The notes under the pieces: generated by a model
Database searches by the model: none
Seen by the model: only the letters and a program-made list of their open reading frames with translations
What the model was told of the DNA's origin: nothing
DNA from: Dactylellina haptotyla
Taxonomy: Eukaryota > Ascomycota > Orbiliomycetes > Orbiliales > Orbiliaceae
DNA length: 64,000 bases
Reading direction: 5' to 3'
NCBI GenBank assembly: GCA_031310005.1
Contig: CM062381.1
Span: 186,001 to 250,000, forward strand
Program-made: the position numbers and the translations under genes
In this document: positions 48,504 through 60,965 of the stretch, one piece after another
Layout: the number at the start of each line of letters is the position of its first letter
Numbering within the stretch: the first letter of the stretch is position 1

Positions 48504-50480
48504 ATTTCATATTACGTATAGACTTAGAGTAAACATAGAGGTACCTGGTTAGAAAAACGTGGCGTATTGTGGTAGATTAGATGTTTTTGGTTACTTGATA
48601 GATTGACAGATCACAAGCTATAGATTATTACTACGCGATTTGATATTAAATTTTGCATTAGGCGAGACAATGGCGAGCTTTCTACGCAGTCAATGAGATT
48701 GTTCAATCATACGATTGTCGCGGAACAACTATTGGAAGGAAGCAGAGAGAGATGCCGTCGCGAATAGCCGCGGTTGCTGACGTTATGCTGAAATGTTACA
48801 CCAGATGCTTGAATGACGGGTGTGGCGTCTGGCCCACTGTTCTGCTTTGCGTGGCCATGCATGCAAGCCCAATTGCTCCATCGCCGGGCTCATGCACAAA
48901 AACGAGACGGCTAACAACGGCCGAGAAGGCAACCGCGACACATTTCGCGTAGAAATAGCAGCTTGGGAAACGAAACGGAGTTTGTGGACTATATTTCCCT
49001 TTTGGATTTCCAAGTTTTTTTCTTCTTTTTCCTGTAAAATGTAGCGGGTATCAGATCACGATCATTAGCTTGTTTTGGTCCCATCTCCCCGTCGGACTCG
49101 TCCGAACCGAGATACAAGTCGGAGTACCCGAGTGTTTCTTCAGGTAGACGAGATGCTCTCGGTATACCGAGGGAAAGCAACCGTCGTCGAGCCTGAGTGA
49201 GAATGAGAGACAGAAAACGAGAGGTTAAGAGCGAGTATGTCTCTGTTCAGCAGTTCTCACGAATCCGAGCTCACGAGAGCACAGTTGGGACCGATTAACT
49301 TTGGAACAGCCGAGGATGAGCTCCCCACTCTGCCAAAACCATAATACGGTATATATCGCGTGCCGCTGGCGCCTTATCTCTTTCTTTCTGATATGGCGCC
49401 CGTATCACCAGATACGAGAACGGGCTCTGGACATGAAAAAATTGTATTTCGAATAACTCATCCTTTGTAATGAATGTCCCTTTTGTCAACAGGTCGGAAC
49501 TGGATTGTTTTGCTGGGAAGCGAGCGAATGAGCGGTGCTGGTTGGTTTTTCTTGGCTAGGCAGCCGCCGCTCCCGATCCCCACTGGGCTCCACTCGTCGT
49601 TTCCGCCCCACACTCCCTCTGGGCCAAAAGCTTGGTGACGTCGGTAAATACATCGAGTGCACTTGAGGAACTTCCTTAACTCGGTGGAGCTATTATCTAA
49701 GACCGAGCGTGTGTGGCTAACCAGTGCAGGTGGGCAAATTACAATCAGGTTGCAATCGAGCGGTTCCAGCAGCGTAGCGGTTTCTCCACATGTCACATCT
49801 CGAGATCCGTCGCCGACATTTGACCAAGGATGTAATTTACGTCCGACGCTAAGCTGGGTTCATGGTCAACAGTCCAGACAGCTTCCGGAATGCTTCTAGC
49901 GTCGCACTCGACTCTGCTCGACATCTGCTTATCGATACCCAGAGGTAACCCTATAGCATGCTCGAGAGCACCCTGCGCGCGAGTACGTATTAAATATTAT
50001 ACGAGGCCACAGGGCCCTGGTTTGGTATCTGGCCCAGCTGCCTACTGCTTTGCCGGCCATCTGCGCCAGCCCACAAGACCCTTTGAAATGGTGATATACG
50101 GGCCTGTCCACCTTCTGTTTCGGGCGAGGATGCGAGATGTCAGACATGCCACTCGAACTAGTACTGGGGATGAAAACGGGAGAGCCATGCCGAGTGGAAT
50201 GGCCGACACGATCAAGAATGACAAGCCGGCGCTGAGGAATCCTTAGGCATCTTAGCAGCGCTGCGAGCGAGAACTTGGAAATGCTTGTTTCTGCCACCCA
50301 AGTTGCAGTTCGTCGTTCAATTTTTTGTCCCGCGGTTGCGTTTTTGTGCTGTCTGTGGATGCCGTGATATCATGATGGACGTCGCACAGGCGAAAAAAAA
50401 TTCTGATCAAGGTTTTTTTTCGGGGTTTCCAACTTTCAACCTGCGCACAACTTCAACAAATTACCAAAAAAAAAATTAGA
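48504..50480. other. Gene-poor stretch of about 2 kb
   Basis: No frame with support. Several short frames on both strands overlap without domain, signal or intron evidence. The 3' end holds A-runs before a possible small gene at 50481. Confidence 0.5.
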
Positions 50481-50688
50481 ATGGCGAACGCCGAGTCGCC
50501 ACACCAGATATTCTCCAAAAACGTATCAGACAAGAACTGGGCAATTGGGTAAGAGAATCGCATCGACATCGCGTGCTCCTGCGCTAATCTAGTGTGTGTC
50601 TTGCAGGGGCGGCGTATTTTTGTGCGTATCGCGGACCAACCTCATGGACCACCACCACCCCTCCGGGTTCTGCTTCCTCGTCGAGTAA
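50481..50688 (+). CDS. Possible two-exon micro-gene (49 aa), doubtful
   Basis: ATG at 50481 after an A-rich leader gives MANAESPHQIFSKNV. A GTAAGA donor at 50549, a CTAAT branch and a TTGCAG acceptor at 50606 join exon 2 (50607-50688) in frame to a stop after 49 codons. The clean intron is the only support. No domain recognised; alternatively these are upstream non-coding exons for the peptide transporter 400 bases further on. Confidence 0.3.
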
Positions 50689-51086
50689 GGTCCATGTCAT
50701 ATCAAACGTTTTTGCCTGGCCGTGACCTTCAGGGTGAACTGCCAGGAATACCCCAGCTTGAGCTTATCACCCCGAGAAGAGGGAAAATTAAAACTCTACT
50801 CCCCTTTGGATTGTGTGAGGTTTCACTCTCAAAGACATCCGCAATGGAAAGCGTAAATTCTGAGATTGGCATATAAGTCGAGGATCGCCCCCAGCATCGA
50901 CTGGGAATAATTTTTTTTCTCTCCTCACCGTTCGGAATATCCATCTGGGACCGGTGTCAATTTTTATTTCTTGGGAGCTATCTTCTGAGAAGATATCGTC
51001 TAATATTTTATCACATATCACCTCCATTGGAGCTGGTATCTCACGAGAAAGAATATATATCGCCACAAAGCAAACCCGCCGTCACC

Positions 51087-53117
51087 ATGAGCCAGCCCGA
51101 CGACGTCGCCATTCGTGCCAAGCACGACCCCGCTCTGGCCATGCCTCTCGATGAGAAGCACGAGCATACAGCTGATCATCAGCTTCCAGGCTACGACGGC
51201 CATGACAAGAACCACGGTGCCTTCGAGCGTGAGGAAGAAGATGCACCAACCGAGGAGGAAATGAGAACGCTGCGCCACGTCTCCGACAAGATCCCGTGGA
51301 ACGCATTCACCATTGCATTTGTCGAACTGTGCGAGCGATTCTCGTACTACGGTACCACCGTCGTCTGTATGTCGCTACCTCAACGCACCGCATTGTTGGA
51401 GAATGAGAAATATGCTAACATGCCGCAGTCACGAACTTTATCCAGCAGGAGCGTCCGGCCGGTTCGCGAAGCGGTGCAGGTGGCGCTGACGGCCAATCCG
51501 GTGCCCTGGGTCGCGGACAGCGAGCCTCCACGGGCCTGGGTACCTTCAATACCTTCTGGGTCTACCTGCTTCCGCTCTTTGGCGCATATGTTGCCGATAC
51601 CTACTGGGGTCGTTACAAGACCATCTGCGTTGCCGTTGGTATCGCGATGGTTGGCCATGTCCTCCTCGTCGTCTCCGCTCTGCCTAGCGTGATCGATAAC
51701 CCGAATGGTGCTCTCGGCTGCTTCGCTGTGGCTATTGTCATCATGGGTATCGGCACAGGTGGTTTCAAATCCAACATCTCTCCCTTGGTCGCAGAACAGA
51801 GCAGAAACACATACCTCAGAGTCGACACTCTCCCATCCGGAGAGAGGGTCATTGTCGACCCCGCCGTCACCTCGTCTAGAATCTACATGTACTTCTATCT
51901 TATGATCAACGTCGGTGCCCTCATCGGACAGATCACCATGGTGTACGCCGAGAAGTATGTCGGCTTCTGGCTCTCTTTCCTCCTCCCGACCTGCGTCTTC
52001 TGCCTCTGCCCTATCGTTCTTGTCGTCTGCCGAAAGCGCTACGTCCGGTCACCTCCTCAAGGCAGCGTCTTGTCCAAGGCCATGCACACCTTCATCTTTG
52101 CTCAGAAGGGCAGATGGCACCTCAACCCGGTTGCTACGTAAGTTTGACCTCTTCGAAAGCCGTGATTCTCATGCTAATTCGTAACAGTTTCAAGCACCTC
52201 AACGACGGTACCATGTGGGAAGGCGCCAAACCGTCCAACATTGCTCCTGAGAACCGCCCCCGCTGGATGACATTTGACGACCAGTGGGTTGATGAAGTTC
52301 GCCGTGGCTTCCACGCCTGCTCCGTCTTCGTCTGGCTCCCACTCTGGTGGCTGTGCTACAACCAGATCAACAACAATCTCGTCTCCCAGGCTGCCGTCAT
52401 GAAGCTCAACGGCCTCCCCAACGATATCGTCAACAACTTGGACCCCCTCGCCTTGGTCATCTTGATCCCAATCTGCGATATGCTCATCTATCCCGCACTC
52501 CGAAAGGCCAGAATCAACTTTACCGCCTTGAAGAAGATCACCTTTGGTTTCTTCACTGGTGCTCTCGCCATGATCTGGGCCTGCATCATCCAATACTACA
52601 TGTAAGTTTGCACATACCTGCGTACTCTATAGGTAATCTTCTAACGTACTCTGGCAGCTACAAACACTCCGAGTGCGGTAAGTACGCCGCCGGCAAGGGC
52701 TGCGAACCTAGCGATATCAATGTCTGGGCTCAAACCGGCTCGTACATCCTAATCGCCCTCTCCGAGATCTTTGCATCCATCACCGGTCTCGAGTACGCCT
52801 TCACCAAGGCCCCCAAGAACATGCGATCCCTCGTCATGTCCGTTTTCCTGTTCACCAACGCCATCTCAGCCGCTATCGGGGAAGGTTTCGTCAGTTTATC
52901 CGAGGATCCATTGTTGGTTTGGAACTACGGTTCCGTTGCTATCATCGCTACCGTCGGTGGATGCTGCTTCTGGCTGCAATTCCGCGGCCTGGACGCCCAG
53001 GAACACGAGTTGAACCAGCTACCAGTTGGTAAGATGTACGCGGATCAGGAGAGAGTCGAGCCGTTGACCCCAGCCGAGCAGCAGAAGAGGAGAGAGAGCT
53101 TGGCGGATAACGCTTAA
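51087..53117 (+). CDS. PTR2: POT/PTR2-family proton-coupled oligopeptide transporter
   Basis: Four exons: 51087-51366, 51429-52137, 52188-52601 and 52658-53117; 620 residues, as in fungal PTR2. The cytosolic N terminus is His/Asp/Glu-rich. The proton-coupling ELCERFSYYG motif sits in helix 1, split nearby by intron 1. The PTR signatures appear as GTGGFKSNISPL and FYLMINVGALIG; twelve membrane helices can be drawn. An extracellular loop with cysteines precedes WAQTGSYILIALSEI. The protein takes up di- and tripeptides with protons across the plasma membrane. In this window it would complement the two secreted proteases, though no shared regulation can be shown. Introns are all canonical and frame-preserving; the gene looks intact and its codon use suggests good expression. 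Confidence 0.93.
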
Positions 53118-55122
53118 CTTAAAGGCATGAAAGTTTAGACAGTGTGTTGATTTTATCATTTTACGATTTCCTTTACACATTTCTCCTGTATGAAGTAAAT
53201 ATCCTCCTTATAATTTATGATACTGAGTATCAAATTTCATGGTAACTGTCTTTGCATCGAAGAGTGAAATGCGTAAGTTCCACTGGGACAAGACTGTGAG
53301 TTCCATTTATATAGTCAATCTCTCTGCTCAACACAAAATTCATCGACGAACCTCACGAAGACTTTCTTTCATCATCCAATCTCCAAGTATCATCTTCCAG
53401 GTTTCCAACCGGTAGCAAACGAGTTTCATCAAAATCCATCAAACAACCCAGCTCCTAAGATATTACTTCCCCCGCTTACAACAGAATGCTGTCCTCGATA
53501 ACCTGGTACTATCGATGCTTTCGCGAAGTAGCTCAACACATTTCCCACAGCATGCAGGATACAGACTAACGACAAAGACAGCTCCTCTACTTTACGTTCA
53601 TCACTCTCCCAATCACGGGCATCGTTATTTCATTGTTTTACCTGCTACAAGAGCTCGGTGTGAGATTCATGTTTTGCATCGGGCTGATCGTGTTATCTGT
53701 GCTATGGGTATTGCCTGACAAAGACGATTGGCTGCTTGGTCGAGATGTCTACAATCCGGTTTGCCTTCCGCAAGCATTTTATTAAATATTTTCAAAATAA
53801 GTGATATATATATCTTTTGGACCTACATTCATATATCGTCATGGCCACCTAGCTAACATTCTTGACATGAGTAATATTTGAACATCACACGGTTGTTGAC
53901 ATGCTGTACGCTAAGCTAACGACATGAAGTAGACGTAAGCTGCTAATATAAAAAACGTTTAACCCAGGACCGAGAAATAAGCTGATCGCTGGACTAGTTC
54001 GACACTAGCAATTGATTTACGTATTTAGATTATCGATCGTCGTTCCCACGTCCACGGATTACTTCGTATCAACGTTATTAACTTGCGATTTTCGAAACGT
54101 TTCCGAAAGATATAGCATCTCAAGGTTGGCCATGGTGCATGGGTATACGGGCAGAAGCGAGGCACACTCTATGACGTTCACGATGAGGCTCTTTTTGATT
54201 CTCCCCTATTCCTTTTTAAAAGCATCAGACTTTTACACACTTTAGCCTCAGTGGGTTTGACGTGCAGGAAATCACTGAACAGAACCGCACGGTGTAACCC
54301 GTTACACCAACACAATTGGATAACCCCTGTCCGTTTTATCGGACCAGGAACCCGACTGCGCCCCTGTCGTTGTTTTAACTTTGAAACTGCAAAGACGGCG
54401 CTCAGATGGGGTATTTACTACCCCGCAAAATTGGCATTTCACGGTTATAATTGAATAGAGGTCCCATGATGGATGGGTTCACGGGAAAGAGGGTTCGTCG
54501 ATATACTTTTTTTCTGTTTATCTTTTGTTTGTTTGGTTTTCTTTTTTCCACATCCTAATCTACGCGGTAACAAGTGCGCCGAGTTTGATTAACTATTGCT
54601 GACAAATGGGCCAATTGACCGTGAAGCATTTATTGTTTTTCATCTAATGGTGTCGAGAGAACGCGGCATGTATCTGGAACGAAGTGGTACGCTCATTCTG
54701 GCGACTTGTATTTGTTGAGACTGCTTTATAAATTTAGTATTCGTGAATTTTACCGAAGATGATCCGACAAGTCTATAACGTTAGGAGTCTGGGCACATGA
54801 CTAGAGGCAGAGTTGACGTTCTGGGTGGAGCACGATTTGGAGTCATTGCCAGCGAGAATTCTAGTGATAATGGGAACTGCAGGAACACACTTCTGAATTC
54901 ACGATAGCTTCAGCAAACCATAGCATTGGCGGACGGGATATCTGCGGATTCCGGAAAGACTGCAGAGCCTAGATCTTCTCGTACGCGTTAGTATCTTGGA
55001 AGCCAACGGATCCGGGCGATTTATATAAGGCCGTGGTTTCGGACTTCTCTGTGAAGATTTAGAGCCATTAGCAACACAAAACTGAAAGCTGTGGGTTAGT
55101 TTTGGACGAGTCAATCCAGCAA
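53118..55122. other. Gene-poor stretch of 2 kb
   Basis: AT-rich; short frames only. I find no tRNA by eye and no repeat longer than simple runs. Confidence 0.5.
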
Positions 55123-55886
55123 ATGGCGACCGAAATAAAGGGCTATGTTCGCCCGATAAACCCGGAGAAAGATTCTGATGCCCTCGTTGACGTGGTCAGT
55201 GCCTTCATAGCGCAGACTATATATACCTTGCGATAATTCGGGCGGTCTATAGCTAATGTGGGTGTTGCTAGCAGTGCAAAAAAACCGTCGGGCCAGCACT
55301 CCGGACAGGGACGCCAAACCTAGTCGCTCCCTACATTTGGAATGTGCCCTATGTACGCATGTGCCAAGATTATTGCTTCGTAGTCGATGATGGTGATGGC
55401 AATGCTGTTGGCTATGTTATCTGCGCTCCCGACACTCCAGCGTACGTGAAGCGGTTCGCCGAAGAGTACATACCTGTTCTGGAGTCTCTCGATCCGATAC
55501 TGAAGAAGCCGGCCATGGATCCTCCCGCTGATTGGGGGAAAGATCTCGCACTTGGAGTCCTGCAGTGCTTGTACACACCAGAGCATATGTTGAATTCTGA
55601 CTATCCGCGGCTTCTGGAGGAGTATCCGGCGCATTTGCACATTGATATCCTACCAGATTTTCAGAGGAAAGGGTTTGGAAAGAAGCTTATGGAAGCTTTG
55701 TGGGCTAGATTGAGAGAGGATAAGATTCCTGGCGTCCATCTGGTGATGGAGGGTGGGAACACGGAGGCGCTGAAGTTTTACCTCGCGATTGGGTTCAGTA
55801 AATTTGACGACGTGGTTGATGGCGGGAAGAGTGGTGAAACTGGGAAAGATAAAAATGGCAATCTTTGGATGGTGAAGAAGTTGTAA
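55123..55886 (+). CDS. GNAT-family N-acetyltransferase
   Basis: Two exons, 55123-55194 and 55272-55886; 228 residues. Exon 1 (24 codons, MATEIKGYVRPIN) ends at a GTCAGT donor; the acceptor is GCTAG. The acetyl-CoA site appears as HLHIDILPDFQRKGFGKKL (motif A, Q/R-x-x-G-x-G/A), followed by the C-terminal beta-strand block LVMEGGNTEALKFYLAIGF. The long insertion with YVKRFAEEYIPVLE resembles the acetyltransferase-like domain of fungal and animal O-GlcNAcase-type proteins. Substrate unknown. The donor is weak and could be three bases earlier, changing one residue. Confidence 0.8.
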
Positions 55887-58800
55887 AGGAGAAAGAAAAC
55901 TTGGAAAGATCGGTTTGATAGTCATGACTTCTCAGACTGTAAAGTTTCCTGCAATGCATAACTTATCAAACCTGGTTCCCGGGCTCATATTTGTCGACTC
56001 CGCTCGCCGGATAACATTCCCTTCTATCCTGTGAATCCTGCTCAATGAAGAAAATTTGAGAAGGATATATTTTTCTTTCTCAAGAGCTCGGAAACCGGGA
56101 AACAGAAAGAGCTTGTGGGTTTCGACGCCTCCAAGTATCTTACCAGGAACTTACCAAGGAACGTAAGACGGTGCAACCTCGGAATGGATCATGCCGTGGT
56201 TCTCCAAATGCCAACGCAACTAATGCAGGTGGATTATACGATACCAAGCCCTAGACGAATGGATTAATATCGGTTTAACCCGCTGAAGTGCCAATGATCA
56301 TATGAACAGTCTAAATAGGAAGTGAGAAACGAATAAAATCTCAAATACGCTTTTGATCGCTGAGCCCCGCCTCTTGAGTGGCGTCGACTCGAAGTATTTC
56401 GGAGTATCTGGAGTTTTTCCGGTAGCGCCAGCCACAGCTGTCTCGAAGCGGTGGAGAAAAGTTCGTACTTTAGTTCTAATTGGCGAGTAAACACCATGAA
56501 CTCCACTTTTAGCTTTAATACCGGTGGCAAAGAAGTAATAGACCTCCAAAGTATGCAGATGATATCACAACTGGGAGTTAGCGCTTCGCTATGGCGCTTC
56601 TGACCGAATCGGTGAATTATTCTCAGCCGGCTGGTTATGCAAGTCAGATCCAAGATCTAATGAGGCGTCCGTATGTTGGTCTATAGTTAGTTCTTGGTCT
56701 CATTATGGGGAGATAAAAGTCAAAAGCAGCCTAATCGGCAAAATAATCCTAGTGAGCAACAAAAAACATAGCACTGCCCAAAAGGAAGAAAGTAAAGATT
56801 GCGATGGTGAGGGCTTTCTAAAAATGCGTATCTTGGGTAAGCCTTGGAAATCTACCCGGTACCCGACATGGGCGATTTACCATTATTTCCCGGCTACAAC
56901 ATGCTTGGAGATTACGGGTACAGTATATCTCTCACAGGTTAACAGACGATCGTATGTGCAATCCAGGAATCGACGGGGTGATGTCTCGAATTCATGTGCA
57001 TATACGCTTTACTGATAGTCTTTCTCTCTCGTTGTTGCCAGTGAAATTTTTGCTTTAGCGATATCGATGCGTTTTGAGTAATCCTTGGCTATTTTGAGAT
57101 TCGAGGTCCACATTGGACGGATTAATACCAGGACCGGGCCCTCCCAAGTCCTTGACGCGCAGATTTACTAGCAAGGACTACAATCGATCAGGTGCATACC
57201 CTCATCTTGCAGCCTTGGCATGCCGCAGCTGCCGTACCGGAAACCGAGACTCTTATTCCCCGTCGAGGACGGTGAGTGTTGCTGCGAGTATGGCAGTAAA
57301 AAGCGAAGTGCATTCTTTTTCGGCCCATTGTAGGCGGATAGAGGGACATGGATGAGGTATCCACAGCAGAATACTGATCATGCCTCCGAATTATATCTCT
57401 CTGTAGAATAGGCATCCCCACGCGCCTTAGGGTTAAAATGAGTTGCCTTGTATTAGAAGATCAAATATTGGCTGAGTGAAGGCGAAACATCCTAACAGTA
57501 TGGATATTGGAATTTCGCATACACCTTATCCGTACCGTATTGGCAACGGCTGCAGCATGGTGATAGATAGAGATATAGAGTTTCAAAGATCAGCAGGGAC
57601 TTTGCCGACGAGTTCAGCCAATATTAATATATCGAGGATATGAGATCATCAAAACGGGGAAGGGAGAAGGCGATCATGGAGAACCCCACGCCAAGACCCC
57701 AACCTCAACCTAAATTCCATCGAATGAAGGACTGGAGTTTGACGATGCTCGATGGGGCCGCTGTGTTGTCCCGGCTTGGGTTGGATCTTGGAGTTTGAAA
57801 TCTGGGTTTGCGCCTGTGGGGTTGTTTCGGCAGCCGTTCAGTTTTTCCGGCCCTGGCAGGGCATACGAAACACGACTAAAAAGCTTAGACTGACCGGCCA
57901 GCCTTCTTTCGAATGTTCGATGGGATCTCCTGATCAGGTCGAATGCTGGGGAACGGCTGTCCGCATGTCCTGCAATTTCATCCGAACTCCACATTTGCGG
58001 AGGGCATTCGCGGAGAGATTCCGTAGGCGACTGTTTTAGCGCTCTTCACAGTATCACCAAACATGTGATCTGGCGCCAGCCCAGCCGCCTCGTCGGAGAG
58101 CCTGAAGGCATATCCTTCATCTGAGCGATTGTCCGGTAAGCCAGCTGAAGAGGCAAGGCGAAGAGTGATCGGATGATCAGGCCGGGCGTCGCTCAAGCCC
58201 GAAGTCCGGTTCAGGTCGAAATTTACAGCAGCGAGACGTGAGCCATGGAGCGAAGGGCAGGATCGAGGGCAGAATCGGAGAGCTAATCCTGCCAGCCAAT
58301 ATGGGCAATCTTGAAGGGCAAGGGCAGGCCCACTACGACGGCTACGTGACGACGGTCTGGTCGGAAATATTTGCTCACCTGGGCCAGCGCTCGAGATGGC
58401 AATCCAGGAACGAGCTGTGCCATTTGCCTGCGAGCAGGACCGCAGTTTCATGATCTTATCGAGCTCGCCCCGCCGAAAAGGAGTTTTTAATTGTGGAAGG
58501 GTGTTAATATGTGAGGCCGGCAGGGGCTGCTGTTGTTATACCCGGCGGCTTTTCTGCCGATGCTGCCGTCAAACCCACAACCACACGTCAACACAAAACA
58601 CTAACGCGTAGCCTCGCTGCGGTGCTGGCCTCCACCAGGCCAGGCTTCTGGACCACCTGCTGGCTGGCATTTGCCAGGCCATTGGCCCATCGAGACCGCC
58701 TGTCCGAGCTATCACCTTTACGGGCGCACCTTTGCCGAAAGGGACGAGATCACAGGGCCTCTCTGCCCTTCCTGGTACCTGGACGGCTCCGCCGGCTCGA

Positions 58801-58972
58801 TCTCTCTTCACTGTTTCTGAAACTTTCTCGAAGGCGCACGTACCAGAACGACTCTCTTTGCGGAAAAGCAAAAAACAACATGGTTGGCTGTGCTGCGCGC
58901 GCGAAGAAAGCGTCCGGATGATCATACTTCGGTTCCACGATGAGGATCAAAATTAGATTGATAGTGGAAAAC

Positions 58973-58978
58973 CCGGAG
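58973..58978 (+). promoter_or_regulatory. Candidate CreA/Cre1 site (CCGGAG)
   Basis: CCGGAG matches SYGGRG, the binding motif of the carbon catabolite repressor CreA, about 210 bases before the cbh1 ATG. Another match (CTGGGG) lies near 57946. Short motifs occur by chance; glucose repression of cellulases is established for the family. Confidence 0.35.
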
Positions 58979-59020
58979 TTCGAGGTGGAGAAGGTACAGG
59001 ACGGCCAGGTCGATAGGATG

Positions 59021-59028
59021 TATATAAG
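59021..59028 (+). promoter_or_regulatory. TATA box of the cellobiohydrolase gene
   Basis: TATATAAG lies about 165 bases before the ATG at 59190, followed by a CT-rich initiator region. Strong core promoter by position and sequence. Confidence 0.55.
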
Positions 59029-59189
59029 AATACGAATCTCGCGCCTCCTCGATAGTCTTTTTTTCTACATCCATCATCTCATCATCTAATCTTCCCATAG
59101 GCTCGCCCTACTTCCAATTGTATATATTATAAAAGGATACTAGCAAGATCTAGTCCTATTTGCACATATAAAAATACCCCACGTCCAAA

Positions 59190-60965
59190 ATGCCGGCATT
59201 CAGCAAGATCGCTCTTTTCTCCTCCCTCATCGCATACGTTTCCGCCCAACAGGCCGGTTCCGTCACTGCTGAGACCCACCCTTCTCTCACTTCCTATACC
59301 TGCACCAGGTCCGGCGGTTGCGTCAGCAAGGCCACCAAGATTGTCGTCGATGCTAACTGGCGTTGGCTCCGAAACAACCAGGCCAACCAGTATAACAACT
59401 GCTATACCGGAAACAGCTTCGATGCCACTCTCTGCCCTAACAATGTTGCCTGCGCTGCCAACTGCGCTCTTGAGGGTGCTGACTACCCTGGTACCTACGG
59501 TATCACCGCCAGCGGCAATGGTGTCACCATGAAGTTCGTCACCCGTTCTTCCACCACCAACGTTGGTTCTCGTATCTACTTGATGGATGACGATACCAAC
59601 TACACCATGTTCAACCCCATCGGTAAGGAGTTCACCTTCGACGTCGATGTCTCCAACATGCCTTGCGGTATCAACGCTGCCTTGTACTTCGTCGAGATGG
59701 ACAAGGATGGTGGTATGGCCAAGTACCCAACCAACAAGGCTGGTGCCAAGTACGGTACCGGTTACTGCGATGCTCAGTGCCCACACGACTTGAAGTTCAT
59801 CGCCGGTCAAGGTAACGTTGAGGGATGGACCCCATCCTCCACCGATACCAACGCTGGTTTCGGAAAGTACGGTTCCTGCTGTAACGAGATGGATATCTGG
59901 GAAGCCAACTCCATCTCCAACGCCTACACCCCACACGTCTGCTCCCCAACCGGTCTCTTCCGATGCAGCTCCGAGACCGAGTGCGGTGACGGCTCCAGCA
60001 GATATGCCGGTGTCTGCGACAAGGACGGTTGCGATTTCAACCCTTACAGACAGGGCAACCACGACTTCTACGGCCCAGGAAAGACCGTCGACACCACCAA
60101 GAAGATCACTGTCGTCACCCAGTTCATCACTGACGACATGACCACCACCGGTAAGCTCGTTGAGATCCGTCGTGTCTGGGTCCAGAACGGTGTTGTCATC
60201 CTCGAGTCCAAGAACACCTGGCCAGGAATCGGTGACTACAACTCCATCACCGACGACTACTGCGTCAAGCAGAAGTCCGTCTTCGGTGACAACAACTACT
60301 TCAACACCCACGGTGGTCTCACCGCCATGGGAACCTCCCTCAAGCGCGGACACGTTCTGTCCCTCTCCATCTGGGCTGATCACGTTGCCCATCTCGGATG
60401 GCTCAACTCCCCATACCCATTCGATGCTGACCCGTCCGCTCCTGGTGTTGCCCGTGGTACTTGCTCTACCACCTCCGGTGATCCAAATGAGCTCGTCACC
60501 AGCGCTCCAAACTCCTCCGTCACCTACTCCAACATCAAGATCGGTGAGCTCTGCTCCACCTTCGGAACCGGTGTCACGTAAGTATAAATACTCCGCTCTA
60601 TTTCACTTGAACCTTAGCTAATAATTCGCAGCCCACCATCTTCCGTCTGCGGTGGATACATCCCACCAGGTGGCACTGGTACCACCACCACTTCCCGAAC
60701 CAGCACTACCAGCACCCGAACCAGCACCACCAGCTCTCGCACCACGACCACCAGCTCCCGAACTACCACTACTAGCTCGCGCACTACTACCACTAGCTCG
60801 CGAACTACGACCACTAGCTCGCGAACCACAACAACTTCTGCTGGCACTGGAAACTGCGCCGCCAAGTGGGGACAATGCGGTGGTATCGGCTTCACCGGCC
60901 CAACTTGCTGCGTTTCTGGAAGCAGCTGTTCTTCTTTGAATCCTTACTACTCTCAGTGCTTGTAA
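59190..60965 (+). CDS. cbh1: Cellobiohydrolase I, GH7 with C-terminal CBM1
   Basis: Two exons, 59190-60577 and 60632-60965 (54-base intron, GTAAGT/CGCAG); 573 residues. Signal peptide 1-19 ([19 protein letters not shown]), so the mature enzyme starts with Gln. The GH7 catalytic domain, about 20-460, carries the EMDIWE triad: nucleophile Glu about 233, Asp about 235, acid/base Glu about 238, plus many paired cysteines. The intron falls exactly at the end of the catalytic domain. Exon 2 gives a Ser/Thr-rich O-glycosylated linker (about 474-536) built from SSRTTTT heptads, then a CBM1 (538-573, [19 protein letters not shown]...YYSQCL) that binds crystalline cellulose. The enzyme is secreted and releases cellobiose processively from reducing ends. 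Codons are strongly C-biased, pointing to high expression. It is the most confidently named gene in the window. Confidence 0.96.
60735..60830 (+). repeat. In-frame heptad repeat in the CBHI linker
   Basis: About five copies of a 21-base unit encoding SSRTTTT, imperfect at third positions. It forms the glycosylated linker; copy number may vary between strains. The antisense frame through it (VVVVREL repeats) is an artefact. Confidence 0.8.

Larger units (their letters stand above)
55887..59189. other. 3.3-kb upstream region of cbh1, no supported gene
   Basis: Short frames only up to 57.7 kb. From about 57.8 to 58.9 kb the DNA becomes clearly GC-richer and overlapping open frames occur on both strands (for example minus 57978-58451, plus 58511-58921), which have no recognisable protein features. 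The last 200 bases hold the cellobiohydrolase core promoter. It may be a long regulated promoter, or contain a non-coding transcript or gene remnant. Confidence 0.5.

Noticed and set aside
57978-58451. 157-codon minus frame in GC-rich DNA
   Set aside because: Long frames arise easily in GC-rich DNA; the protein has no recognisable character and other frames overlap it.
59127-60392. 421-codon open frame antisense to cbh1
   Set aside because: It mirrors the C-biased third codon positions of the cellulase on the other strand; the sequence is low-complexity Val/Gly/Asp with no domain.
60614-60895. Antisense repeat frame with VVVVREL units
   Set aside because: Shadow of the SSRTTTT linker repeats of the cellulase.
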